A DNA stretch of 16,507 bases from assembly GCA_018985225.1 (NCBI GenBank), contig JADGIF010000161.1, positions 1 to 16,507 of the forward strand. The letters run 5' to 3'. The notes under the pieces are model-generated. The model made no database searches. It was not told the origin of the DNA and saw only the letters and a program-made list of their open reading frames with translations. The stretch comes from Amoeboradix gromovi. Taxonomy: Eukaryota; Sanchytriomycota; Sanchytriomycetes; Sanchytriales; Sanchytriaceae. Of the stretch, positions 7,774 to 14,923 are shown piece by piece. Each line of letters starts with the position of its first letter. Position 1 is the stretch's first letter. Made by a program: the position numbers and the translations under genes.

Positions 7774-8277
7774 ATGCTGTCCATTTTCCTCGCAATTGTA
7801 AGTGCTCAAAGTGCAACGACTGCTCAGCCACCCGCAGCACCATCAGCTTCACCTACGGGCTCTGGTAGCTGTAGCTCTATCCCTGAGTTCAATGCTTGCC
7901 AAAATACGTTTTCCCAACAAAAAATCCAAACTTGTGACCGTCAAGTTCAGAAATCTCAACAAATTAGTAAAGAGACCTGCAATTTGAAAGTGATGCAACA
8001 AACTCTATCCTGTTATAACAATTGTAACACCGAAGGAAGTGGTGCAGAGAGACAAGCATATGCGCAATCTGTTGACGCGCAAAGCGCCAAAGTTCAAAAA
8101 CTCAAAAGCGATAGCAAACCTCCACCTTCCAATACTACTGATGACACTTCTGCCACTGAGACTGAAGATATTTCCTCAGGGTCTAATCCTAATGGCAATA
8201 GTGCTAATTTTAGTAATGGATCTCATTTGCTTGTTTGGTCTGCAATTGCGGCCCTGTTTGCTACGATGCTGATTTAA
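7774..8277 (+). CDS. Secreted GPI-anchored, six-cysteine, Ser/Thr-rich surface protein
   Basis: A 167-residue predicted wall or plasma-membrane protein. It has a short signal peptide (MLSIFLAIVSA, cleavage likely near residue 11-13), a Pro/Ala/Ser spacer, and a six-cysteine domain (Cys33, 42, 54, 69, 80, 84) ending in LSCYNNC. That pattern recalls fungal GPI-anchored serine-rich proteins with a CFNNCP-type ending. A hydrophilic Ser/Thr/Asn stalk has N-glycosylation sites (NTT120, NFS145, NGS148). The C-terminal hydrophobic tail (HLLVWSAIAALFATMLI), after Asn/Gly/Ser omega candidates at 148-150, is a GPI-attachment signal. The signal peptide is unusually short, and a GTAAGT sits at 7799, so an upstream exon is possible. 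The stop is TAATAAA. Family function is unknown. Confidence 0.8.
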   Translation: MLSIFLAIVSAQSATTAQPPAAPSASPTGSGSCSSIPEFNACQNTFSQQKIQTCDRQVQKSQQISKETCNLKVMQQTLSCYNNCNTEGSGAERQAYAQSVDAQSAKVQKLKSDSKPPPSNTTDDTSATETEDISSGSNPNGNSANFSNGSHLLVWSAIAALFATMLI

Positions 8278-8281
8278 TAAA
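8276..8281 (+). terminator. Poly(A) signal AATAAA overlapping the GPI-protein stop
   Basis: The stop and signal read TAATAAA. Confidence 0.6.
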
Positions 8282-8419
8282 TTTGTTATGATAAAGACTT
8301 ATTTAAATGTATTTATTGTTAGTTTAAAAGCAGCAGCGCCACCATGATCTTCTAATATCACTTATTTTCTCTTCTTCTATCGCTTTCTCCACGTGCGGTG
8401 TAGCTTGCTATGTTAATTA

Positions 8420-9406
8420 CTAAATTACTTGTAATTCTTTGAATTGCTGTAGTCGAACCCAATCATAATCGTTAAGTTTGGTCTCTTTTGAAAACCCGCT
8501 GTTTTGTGTACCCGTAGAGATAGTGCTACCAGGGTTGGCATTCTTTGCCATGGTCTCAAACAGTTTAGTCAAATACGGGTAATCTGGGTCCTCTTCAAAC
8601 GCAAGTCTTCTAGCATATGTCATGTATTCAGAAAGCTCTTTGGGTAAATTTGCACACAATTCGGATATAGTTACTGATTGTTTTTTCTCGCCAATCTTTT
8701 CGTATTTTTGACGATTAGTAGCTGCTTTTAAGCCCTGCCAAGGTAAAGAACCCCTCAGAAAGTACACAAATACATGGCCCAACGCTTCTATATCATCCCT
8801 TCGACTCTGTTCTCTACCAAGATGAGTATGGATGGACATGTACCTAGCAGTACCACTTAGGGATTTACGCTCTCGATAAGGAATATGTTGCTTAGTACGG
8901 GGATCTCTAAAATGCTTACACATACCAAAATCGAGAAGAAATATAATATGTTGAGATGAACCGCCGGGTCTACCAATCAAGAAATTATCAGGTTTTATAT
9001 CTCTGTATATGAGATGCTTGTTATGCAGTAGTTCAATTCGCTTGAGCATTTGAGTAGCTAAAACAGCGGTGGTTTGTATTGTAAACTGTCTATTACACAT
9101 ATCAAATAGATCCTCTAAACTAGGACCCAACAAATCCATTACCAAAACATTATGAACACCTTCCTGACCAAAATAGTAGCAATTCGCTATTCCTTCGCAT
9201 CCTTGAAGAAGTTTGTAGGTTCTATACTCGTCTCTCAATTGAGGTGCATCACTTTTACGGTGTTCAAATTTAATAGCGACAAATTGATTATTTGTTAAGT
9301 TAATTCCTTGATAAATCACTCCAAAAGATCCTTCACCTATTCTCTTGACGACTTTGTAGTGTATACCAATTATCGAGTTGGATATTTGATTTTGTTTCTC
9401 GCTCAT
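8420..9406 (-). CDS. Casein kinase 1 family Ser/Thr protein kinase
   Basis: A 328-residue, nearly bare kinase domain. ATP loop GEGSFG (24-29), catalytic Lys46 in AIKFEH, catalytic loop YRDIKPDNFL (Asp136), DFG (159-161), and the CK1 features SLSGTARYMSIHTHLG and SLPWQGLKAATNRQKYEKI. The last matches the Yck/Cki (CK1-gamma-like) branch better than Hrr25/CK1-delta. Unlike yeast Yck1/2 it has no long tail and no C-terminal Cys-Cys for palmitoylation, so membrane anchoring by that route is unlikely. The protein ends shortly after NDYDWVRLQQF. The stop is TAG; unlike its neighbours there is no AATAAA or AGTAAA within 30 nt. It converges with the GPI-protein gene and lies 166 nt downstream of the PRPP synthetase stop on the same strand. 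Confidence 0.95.
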   Translation of the reverse strand: MSEKQNQISNSIIGIHYKVVKRIGEGSFGVIYQGINLTNNQFVAIKFEHRKSDAPQLRDEYRTYKLLQGCEGIANCYYFGQEGVHNVLVMDLLGPSLEDLFDMCNRQFTIQTTAVLATQMLKRIELLHNKHLIYRDIKPDNFLIGRPGGSSQHIIFLLDFGMCKHFRDPRTKQHIPYRERKSLSGTARYMSIHTHLGREQSRRDDIEALGHVFVYFLRGSLPWQGLKAATNRQKYEKIGEKKQSVTISELCANLPKELSEYMTYARRLAFEEDPDYPYLTKLFETMAKNANPGSTISTGTQNSGFSKETKLNDYDWVRLQQFKELQVI

Positions 9407-9561
9407 TGATTTTACTTTTTAGTGTTTCGAATTTCCAATATTTTAGAAAACAACATTGAAGTCTCCATAAACTTTCGCGGCAGATCGGTTCTAGTATCTG
9501 GGCTGGGCAGCTATATATTGGTGCCATAGCTTACTAAAGAATAAAAAAATAATGTCAAGTA

Positions 9562-9567
9562 TTTATT
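9562..9567 (-). terminator. Poly(A) signal AATAAA of the PRPP synthetase gene
   Basis: On the minus strand it lies 5 nt after the TAA stop. Confidence 0.6.
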
Positions 9568-9572
9568 AATCC

Positions 9573-10659
9573 TTAAAATGGAGCAACGTCAAACAACATT
9601 GACACTGACTCACCATGGTGAATGCGTCTTATTGCTTCTGATAACAGCCCAGACGCATCAAACACTTTTAACTTGGGGCAGCGATCCAAATGAGCCACTT
9701 GTGGTATAGTATTGCTGACAGTGATTTCATCAATTGGGGAGTTATTGATTAAATCGATCGCATTATCACTGAACACACCATGCGTTACTATAGCACAAAC
9801 ACGTGAAGCACCATTATCCATTAAAAGATGAGATGCTCGAGCTATGGTTTTACAAGTGCTAAGTTAACAATAAATACTCTGCCATATCATCAATAATTAT
9901 ACAAAGACGATCTTTAACATCTCCTACCAGAAGCATGTGTTGTCTCTGTTTTGTAGTCTTTTTGTGAATTAATACAAACTCTAATCCTAGTTCTTCAGCT
10001 ATAATAGCTGCTCTCTTGGCACCACCCGCATCTGGGGAACAAATAGCTGCATTCTTCCATCCTTTGACTTGCTCGACTTGATGAATGATTAAGGGTTTAC
10101 AGTACAAGTTGTCCACAGGGATATCAAAGTATCCTTGAAATTGAGGATCATGAAGATCCAAAGTGATAACATGATCGCACCCAGCTACACTTAGCAAATT
10201 AGCAATCAAAGTACCACTTCTGGCTGTCCATCCTCGGTAATTAAACGACAAATTAGTTACAGGATCCAGTTCATCTTTGCTGCTGAACCCAGTATCTTCA
10301 TTGCTTTGAGCAGAGCATATGCGATGCCTTTCTATATCCTTTGGGAGCTTAGCATACGGTCCGTCAGGCTGTCTGGAATAAAAGAAATGAGGAATCACAA
10401 CTACTACCTTATTTGCAGAGGCAATTTTGCAAGAATGAACCATGATCATTAGTTCCATGAATGAGTCATTTACGTTTTCGTTGCACGTCTGTATAATATA
10501 CACATCTTGACCGCGAACACTTTGCTTTATTTCTACATTAGTCTCTTGATTCATAAACTTGCTGCTTTTGACGCTACCTGGCTGCATACCCAGTCTGGCA
10601 CATATTTTATTAACTAAGTTTGGGTGTGAAGAGCCCGGTAAGATTACTAAATTTCTCAT
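9573..10659 (-). CDS. Ribose-phosphate pyrophosphokinase (PRPP synthetase) subunit, two exons split by a 19-nt intron
   Basis: Makes PRPP from ribose-5-phosphate and ATP for purine, pyrimidine, His and Trp synthesis. Exons are 10659-9878 and 9858-9573 (355 residues). The start at 10659 gives MRNLVILPGSSHPNL; an ATG 16 codons upstream is in frame but outside the family. Motifs: YSRQPDGPY (94-102), a fungal-type insertion to about 143, GTLIANLLSVAG (149-160), TLDLHDPQFQGYFDIPVDNLY (166-186), SPDAGGAKRA (208-217) and LVGDVKDR (244-251). Joining the exons restores IIDDMADTCKTI (255-266), then THGVFS, NTIPQ and EAIRRIHHGESVS. Two sites differ from active enzymes: the flexible loop (HKERKKAN in human PRPS1) reads HKKTTKQR (232-239), and the ribose-phosphate loop TCGT reads TCKT (262-265). 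It may therefore be a regulatory subunit like some fungal Prs or mammalian PRPSAP proteins. Confidence 0.93.
9859..9877 (-). other. 19-nt intron in the PRPP synthetase gene
   Basis: On the minus strand the segment reads GTATTTATTGTTAACTTAG: a GT start, a TTAAC branch-like element and a TAG end. Keeping it gives an in-frame stop after DDMAEYLLLT. Removing it fuses GA to C, restores Asp261 and the conserved DDMADTC block, and puts the downstream 94 codons in frame. A simple frameshift would not explain both splice borders. Confidence 0.85.
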
Positions 10660-10837
10660 TGTTTTATTCCAATATCCGTTTTTCAAATTTTGACAAGATA
10701 AACACAAGAGCTTTAAAAGATTAATACTGCATAGCAGCTTCTCTTAAGTGCTAAATATCCCGGTTGTGCTGTGTGGTCTTTGAGAATAATTCAAAGAAAT
10801 ATGAAACAAAATTTATGGAATTATGAAAACAATCAAG

Positions 10838-10843
10838 TTTATT
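10838..10843 (-). terminator. Poly(A) signal AATAAA of eEF1B-beta
   Basis: On the minus strand it lies 4 nt after the TAG stop. Confidence 0.6.
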
Positions 10844-10847
10844 GTGT

Positions 10848-11462
10848 CTACAACTTCATGAATGCAGCTGTGTCAACGCTTTGTACGAAATCTTCAAACT
10901 CAACAATTTTTTCAGATAACTCTTCGATACTGACTTTATCATCTTCAACGACGCAATTAATTTGTAATTTCTTGATTCCAAATCCAATAGCAACGAATTT
11001 GTGCTGACCCCAGACCAATCCCTCCATTTCAATGGACTTGACTAATTTTAACATTTCTTCTAAATCAGTAGTGTCATCCCATGGTTTGCAATCTAAAGTG
11101 ACCATGGACTTAGCAATTACTTTTGGCTTCTTTTCTTTCTTTGCCCTGTACTCAGCCAATCTTGCTTCCTTCAACTTTTCAGCTTCTTCATCAACTTCAG
11201 AGTCGCTGCCGAACAGATCAATATCATCGTCTTCCTCTGCCGGCTTTGATTTTGGTTCAGATTTACCTTTAGGTGTTGCTTTTCCTGTGGTCTTTTGAAT
11301 ATGATTGTACCATCTTTTTAAATGAGGCAAAGCGGGCTCTTTGGTGATCAGCTTTAAAATTTCATCATCTAGATCACTCTTTTGGTAACCTCCAACATAG
11401 GAATATGCGCTCAACAACTGATTTAAAACTTTATAAAAAGTCTGATCGTTTACTGTAACCAT
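10848..11462 (-). CDS. Translation elongation factor 1-beta (eEF1B alpha/beta, GDP-GTP exchange factor)
   Basis: A 204-residue exchange factor that reloads eEF1A with GTP during elongation. Residues 1-55 form the N-terminal GST-C-like helical domain ([24 protein letters not shown]). The acidic linker contains [12 protein letters not shown] (79-89) with the casein-kinase-2-type Ser86, followed by the [17 protein letters not shown] helix. The catalytic EF1-beta guanine-exchange domain runs from about 115 to 204: [32 protein letters not shown], and [19 protein letters not shown], ending FMKL. Length and order match yeast Efb1 (206 residues). Yeast EFB1 has an intron; none is seen here. The gene diverges from the bZIP gene across a 342-nt promoter region. 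Confidence 0.96.
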   Translation of the reverse strand: MVTVNDQTFYKVLNQLLSAYSYVGGYQKSDLDDEILKLITKEPALPHLKRWYNHIQKTTGKATPKGKSEPKSKPAEEDDDIDLFGSDSEVDEEAEKLKEARLAEYRAKKEKKPKVIAKSMVTLDCKPWDDTTDLEEMLKLVKSIEMEGLVWGQHKFVAIGFGIKKLQINCVVEDDKVSIEELSEKIVEFEDFVQSVDTAAFMKL

Positions 11463-11804
11463 TACAAAAAAAATTTAGCTGCTAACAGATTGGGTAACCC
11501 ACGTGCAAAATGAAGGAGAAGGCAATTAGTCAAATAGTTTTATGATATCAGTTTTCGATATAATATAATGATATTTTCAGGTTTACCACTCAATTAATGA
11601 ATCAGACATGTCTTTAGTGTATTGAAAATTTGAAAGTGAGGCTTGGTTTACCAAGATTTAAAATCACATTGTGTACATACAAGTTACGCAATATAGGGGT
11701 GGATTGGGTAAGTCAGGGGTGGTCACCAAATGATTGAGACCAATCCCTTACCCACACGTGGAAACACCGATTACTTTTAGGTTACAATTGCCATTAACTG
11801 GTAA
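11463..11804. promoter_or_regulatory. Divergent promoter region of eEF1B-beta and bZIP genes with CACGTG and TGGGTAA elements
   Basis: 342 nt between two start codons; no gene is seen inside. CACGTG occurs at 11500-11505 and 11755-11760, one near each gene. TGGGTAA occurs at 11491-11497 and 11705-11711 and in reverse (TTACCCA) at 11748-11754. GGATTGG or its near-reverse flanks the last two. CACGTG is the Cbf1/E-box site that works with Met4-class bZIP factors in yeasts; a role here is inference. Confidence 0.45.
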
Positions 11805-12320
11805 ATGGGCGAAGAAGAGTCAGTTGTAGGGTATACCAAAACAGGAAGGGCATTAACGAACGATGAGGCGGAAAAACGGCGTAGAAATAACGCGGCAAGT
11901 GCAAGGTTTAGAGCAAAAAAAAAAGCCCTGGAACAGAACTTACATCGAAACATTCGGGAACAGTCATATCGTTCCCAATATCTTGAAGCCAGATGCAAAG
12001 AATTAGAACATGGCATGCTAAGCTTGATTCAGTTTGCACAATCCAAAGGCGTTGATATCCCCCCTCATTATTTGCCTCCTAATGTTAATAATCATGTTAT
12101 GACTGCACCATCATCTATTCCGGGGTCGCCTTCACTTGGAAATCCAATGTCCAGCTCTTTACCAAGTCCATTGTACATGACATCCATACCAGGATCACCA
12201 GAGCTAGGAAGCCCACTTTTGTCAACGCCTTCAACGCCTCATATGCATATTCCTTTACCACCATTTTTGCCTTTTAGAGAGGAAGACACAGACCCTTCTA
12301 ACTTCAGATTGAGCTGTTAG
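11805..12320 (+). CDS. bZIP transcription factor, CYS3/MET4-like
   Basis: A 171-residue DNA-binding protein. The basic region KRRRNNAASARFRAKKK (24-40) has the N-x2-A-x-S/A-x-R-F-R-x-K-K-K form typical of fungal CYS-3, Met4-like and S. pombe Zip1-type factors that govern sulfur or amino-acid stress genes. A short zipper follows with Leu46, Ser53, Leu60 and Leu67 as heptad positions, so dimerisation may be weak or need a partner. The C-terminal half is disordered and rich in Ser-Pro and Thr-Pro (GSPSLGN, LPSPLY, GSPELGSP, STPSTPH), likely phosphorylation sites or an activation region. Unlike CYS3 and MET4 the bZIP sits at the N-terminus. The stop is TAG with AATAAA 13 nt later. The sulfur role is inferred from the basic region only. 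Confidence 0.88.
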   Translation: MGEEESVVGYTKTGRALTNDEAEKRRRNNAASARFRAKKKALEQNLHRNIREQSYRSQYLEARCKELEHGMLSLIQFAQSKGVDIPPHYLPPNVNNHVMTAPSSIPGSPSLGNPMSSSLPSPLYMTSIPGSPELGSPLLSTPSTPHMHIPLPPFLPFREEDTDPSNFRLSC

Positions 12321-12333
12321 AAATTAAAAGTGT

Positions 12334-12339
12334 AATAAA
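12334..12339 (+). terminator. Poly(A) signal AATAAA of the bZIP gene
   Basis: Lies 13 nt after the TAG stop. Confidence 0.55.
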
Positions 12340-12418
12340 TACTATAGAATGTAATTTTATTTTTCGTTTGTACATCAACTTTTTTTAGCTAACAAGCCTA
12401 GCTAGTAACGAAGTTCTT

Positions 12419-12427
12419 TATATATAA
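12419..12427 (+). promoter_or_regulatory. TATA-like element upstream of tRNA-Pro
   Basis: TATATATAA lies 31 to 23 nt before the first base of the tRNA, the place of the upstream TATA box that many S. pombe tRNA genes use for Pol III. Confidence 0.4.
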
Positions 12428-12449
12428 TTCTAACAAGGATCTCTAACAT

Positions 12450-12520
12450 GGGAAATTGGTGTAGTGGTAACATTCTTGCTTTGGGTGCAAGGGCCCTCGG
12501 TTCGATTCCGGGATTTCCCC
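12450..12520 (+). tRNA. tRNA-Pro, anticodon UGG
   Basis: A full cloverleaf can be drawn. The acceptor stem is GGGAAAT (12450-12456) with ATTTCCC (12513-12519) and discriminator C. The D stem is GTGT with ACAT, the anticodon stem CTTGC with GCAAG around loop TTTGGGT (anticodon TGG at 12482-12484), and the T stem CTCGG with CCGGG around TTCGATT. The internal B box GGTTCGATTCC is at 12499-12509 and the A box TGGTGTAGTGG begins at 12457. There is no intron and no encoded CCA, as in eukaryotes. A T5 run at 12525-12529 is the Pol III terminator. Confidence 0.96.
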
Positions 12521-12524
12521 TAGA

Positions 12525-12529
12525 TTTTT
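12525..12529 (+). terminator. Pol III terminator (T5) of tRNA-Pro
   Basis: Five T residues start 5 nt after the tRNA end. Confidence 0.75.
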
Positions 12530-12637
12530 ACTTCTGTGAAATGCTTCTTGATAACTATTTTATTACTCTAAGCGCTGCATTTCTTTACGGAATCATTTAA
12601 AGTTTTAAAATTCTCGTGAATAATAGTATTACCCATC

Positions 12638-13240
12638 ATGTCGTTGGAAATTACGCAGATCCGCTTTGCTTTCTTTTCTATAGTTCATCAAATGTGGGTA
12701 AGGGCTGTCTGCTGCAGTATTTTAACTATATTTTTCAACATCCCTATTTTGACCAGTGCTATCTGGATGGCATTGCTAGTTTCTAGTTGTCAGCTAGCTA
12801 TCTCGGAGAATAACAAGTTTGTACTGCTGTTTGATTCCTTATTCAAATTTATGTTGTTCTTTTCACTCAAATCGAATTCTTTGTTTTATATCTGGTATCT
12901 TACCCTCAGTTTTTCAAATTATATAGATTTTAGTATCCAAAGGCAAAACGCTCAAAGTCTTTATATAAGCCGCTCTTTGCAACAAGAACACGAAGTATTC
13001 AACTTTATATATACCATACGAGAGAAATCCATGTCGAGTCTCTGTGCTTATTTTGTGAACAGTGTAGTTGAAGGATACATAATTCAGAACGAGCTGGTCC
13101 ATTCTCAGACAATATTCAAGCTGCTTCCAATGCTGTATTGTTTTATTCAAATTTATTGTTTAAATATTAACTATTCTCATTTACAAGAAATCCGAGTTGT
13201 TTTACCTCGAAGAGATTCCAAAATGCAAAGCCAGCTGTAG
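12638..13240 (+). CDS. Hypothetical multi-span membrane protein
   Basis: A 200-residue protein of unknown family. Hydrophobic segments lie at about 22-53 (long enough for two spans), 60-78, 81-99 and 158-176, with a more polar loop between (QRQNAQSLYISRSLQQEHEV) and a basic tail (PRRDSKMQSQL). The topology suggests a small ER or organelle membrane protein, but no motif is recognised. The reading frame lies on a T-rich strand, which by itself favours Phe and Leu codons, so it is less certain than its neighbours. Support for a real gene: 200 uninterrupted codons, ATG as first start, and AATAAA 2 nt after the TAG stop. Its stop faces that of SRP54 with only 27 nt between. Confidence 0.6.
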   Translation: MSLEITQIRFAFFSIVHQMWVRAVCCSILTIFFNIPILTSAIWMALLVSSCQLAISENNKFVLLFDSLFKFMLFFSLKSNSLFYIWYLTLSFSNYIDFSIQRQNAQSLYISRSLQQEHEVFNFIYTIREKSMSSLCAYFVNSVVEGYIIQNELVHSQTIFKLLPMLYCFIQIYCLNINYSHLQEIRVVLPRRDSKMQSQL

Positions 13241-13242
13241 CT

Positions 13243-13248
13243 AATAAA
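13243..13248 (+). terminator. Poly(A) signal AATAAA of the membrane-protein gene
   Basis: Starts 2 nt after the TAG stop. Confidence 0.5.
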
Positions 13249-13253
13249 ACTAA

Positions 13254-13259
13254 TTTACT
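13254..13259 (-). terminator. Probable variant poly(A) signal AGTAAA of SRP54
   Basis: On the minus strand it lies 8 nt after the TAA stop. Confidence 0.4.
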
Positions 13260-13267
13260 GAATTTTG

Positions 13268-14824
13268 TTACCTCTTCTTTCGCACTATAACCTTCTTTGG
13301 CTGCCGCTGTCCCTGCCCTTGCTGTGCCATTCCTCCCATATTTGCCATCATTTGTGACAGATCAGGCATCCCACCGCCCGACACCATACTCTTCATCATC
13401 TCTGCCATTCCGCCGTTTCCCATCATGCTCTTCATCATATCCGCCATTCCTCCACTTTGCATCATTTCTTGCAAGTTTGGCTGGTGGCCCTGCTGCATAG
13501 CATTCTGCATTTGTGGGTTGTTTCTTGCCATATTGGCCATTAATCCATTCTTTCCTCCCAATTGTTTGACCATTCCTGAGAATTGATCCTGCATAGCTAA
13601 TACCCTTCTAACTTCTATGGGATGTACTCCGGCACCTAAAGCTACCCTTCTGATATAGCTATTGTCTTCAAAACATTTTCCGTTGCTGTCAAGTTCAATC
13701 TCGGTCATACTGTAAAGCACCGCAGTCATTCTTCGCATGAATACGCCACCCTCTTTATCCATTTCTTCGGTCATCATTTCTTGTGGCATCCCCGGTAGCA
13801 TAGACATCATAGAGCTCATGGAGCCCATGGATTGCATCATTTTAATTTGCTCAAATAAATCCCTTAGACAATACTTACCCTGTTGCATCCGTTCTATTGA
13901 TGGTTGGTTATGCATGGATTGCGCGTGCTCAATTAAGCCTTGAAGGTCACCTTGTCCCATTATTTTACCAACAAATCTGGTAGCGTCAAATTTCTCGAAT
14001 TGGTGGTAGTGCTCACCAGTTCCTACAAAAATAATAGGGGATTTAGTAGCTGCAACTGCTGATAATGCTCCGCCTCCTTTCGAACCATCTAATTTAGTTA
14101 AAATGACAGAACCCACATCTACTGCATCCTTAAATGCCTTAGCTTGGTGGAACGCCTGCTGTCCAATTGTACCATCCATAACAAATATAGTATGGTGAGG
14201 ATTAGCAACATCTATGATTTCTTTCATTTCATCAAATAGCGACTCTTCTTGTTTGTGTCTACCAGCAGTGTCTACAAGAATTAGCTCAAACCCATGCTGC
14301 CTAAATTTGTTTATACCCTCACGAGCTATAACTGCGGGATCGCTTTCATCATAGCTACCGTAAAATGGCACTTTGATCTTTTTAGCATTTTGCTGAAGTT
14401 GGTCGAATGCGCCGGCACGAAAAGTGTCGCAAGCTACTAGCCCAACCTTGAATCCTCGCTGCTTATAGTAATAGGCATACTTCATAATAGTGGTAGTTTT
14501 ACCAGCTCCCTGTAATCCAACAAATACAACAACGCTATTTCTCTTCTTTGAGGGTTCCCAGTTCTTTTTATTTTTACCATTACCATCCAACAGTTCTATT
14601 AAACTCTGACATAAACAGTTCATTACCAATTTTCTATCAATCTTTTCACCCACGCATTGCTTCTTAATACTAGTACGAAGCTTTACAACTAACTGAACAT
14701 TTACATCAGCACCGATTAGTATTTTACCTAGTTCCTTGAGCATTTCATCTAGTGCTGCATCATTTAAGAATGGGGTGTGTATTCTAACTAATTTGGACAA
14801 TTGAGAAGCCAGGTCATTCAGCAT
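13268..14824 (-). CDS. SRP54: Signal recognition particle 54-kDa subunit
   Basis: A 518-residue SRP GTPase that binds signal sequences on ribosomes and docks with the SRP receptor at the ER. The N domain covers about residues 1-85 with the ALLEADVN-like segment ILIGADVNVQLV. The G domain has P-loop GLQGAGKT (103-110), DTFRAGAFDQL (133-143), DTAGR (185-189), TKLDG (243-247) and the GTGEHYHQFEKFD closing segment (268-280). The Met-rich M domain from about 305 binds signal peptides and SRP RNA. The C-terminus has three Gly-Met-rich near-repeats of the type GGMADMMKSM (458-500) and a basic end (PKKVIVRKKR). Length fits eukaryotic SRP54 (about 504 in human). The first ATG is used; the N-terminus MLNDLASQL replaces the usual MVLADLG. 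No intron is seen. Confidence 0.97.
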   Translation of the reverse strand: MLNDLASQLSKLVRIHTPFLNDAALDEMLKELGKILIGADVNVQLVVKLRTSIKKQCVGEKIDRKLVMNCLCQSLIELLDGNGKNKKNWEPSKKRNSVVVFVGLQGAGKTTTIMKYAYYYKQRGFKVGLVACDTFRAGAFDQLQQNAKKIKVPFYGSYDESDPAVIAREGINKFRQHGFELILVDTAGRHKQEESLFDEMKEIIDVANPHHTIFVMDGTIGQQAFHQAKAFKDAVDVGSVILTKLDGSKGGGALSAVAATKSPIIFVGTGEHYHQFEKFDATRFVGKIMGQGDLQGLIEHAQSMHNQPSIERMQQGKYCLRDLFEQIKMMQSMGSMSSMMSMLPGMPQEMMTEEMDKEGGVFMRRMTAVLYSMTEIELDSNGKCFEDNSYIRRVALGAGVHPIEVRRVLAMQDQFSGMVKQLGGKNGLMANMARNNPQMQNAMQQGHQPNLQEMMQSGGMADMMKSMMGNGGMAEMMKSMVSGGGMPDLSQMMANMGGMAQQGQGQRQPKKVIVRKKR

Positions 14825-14917
14825 GGGAAATGTTTTGAAATTTAATTTAAAGATATTTACTAAATACCGTTTGAAGAGGTAATTGAAGTAGTACTTTATG
14901 ACGCTTCAAGAAAAAGA

Positions 14918-14923
14918 TTTATT
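14918..14923 (-). terminator. Poly(A) signal AATAAA overlapping the CstF-64 stop
   Basis: On the minus strand the stop and signal read TAATAAA. Confidence 0.6.

Noticed and set aside
8390-8395. CACGTG as a promoter element
   Set aside because: It lies between two convergent genes downstream of both stops, so a promoter role is unlikely.
9333-9527. 64-codon minus frame overlapping the CK1 start
   Set aside because: It overlaps the clear kinase gene in another frame and has no recognisable content.
9859-10707. Reading the PRPP synthetase as two genes or a pseudogene with a frameshift
   Set aside because: Removing one 19-nt segment with GT and TAG borders exactly restores the conserved loop, and the downstream part is fully conserved.
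12914-13150. 78-codon antisense frame inside the membrane-protein gene
   Set aside because: Shorter than the opposing 200-codon frame and without a poly(A) signal or motif.
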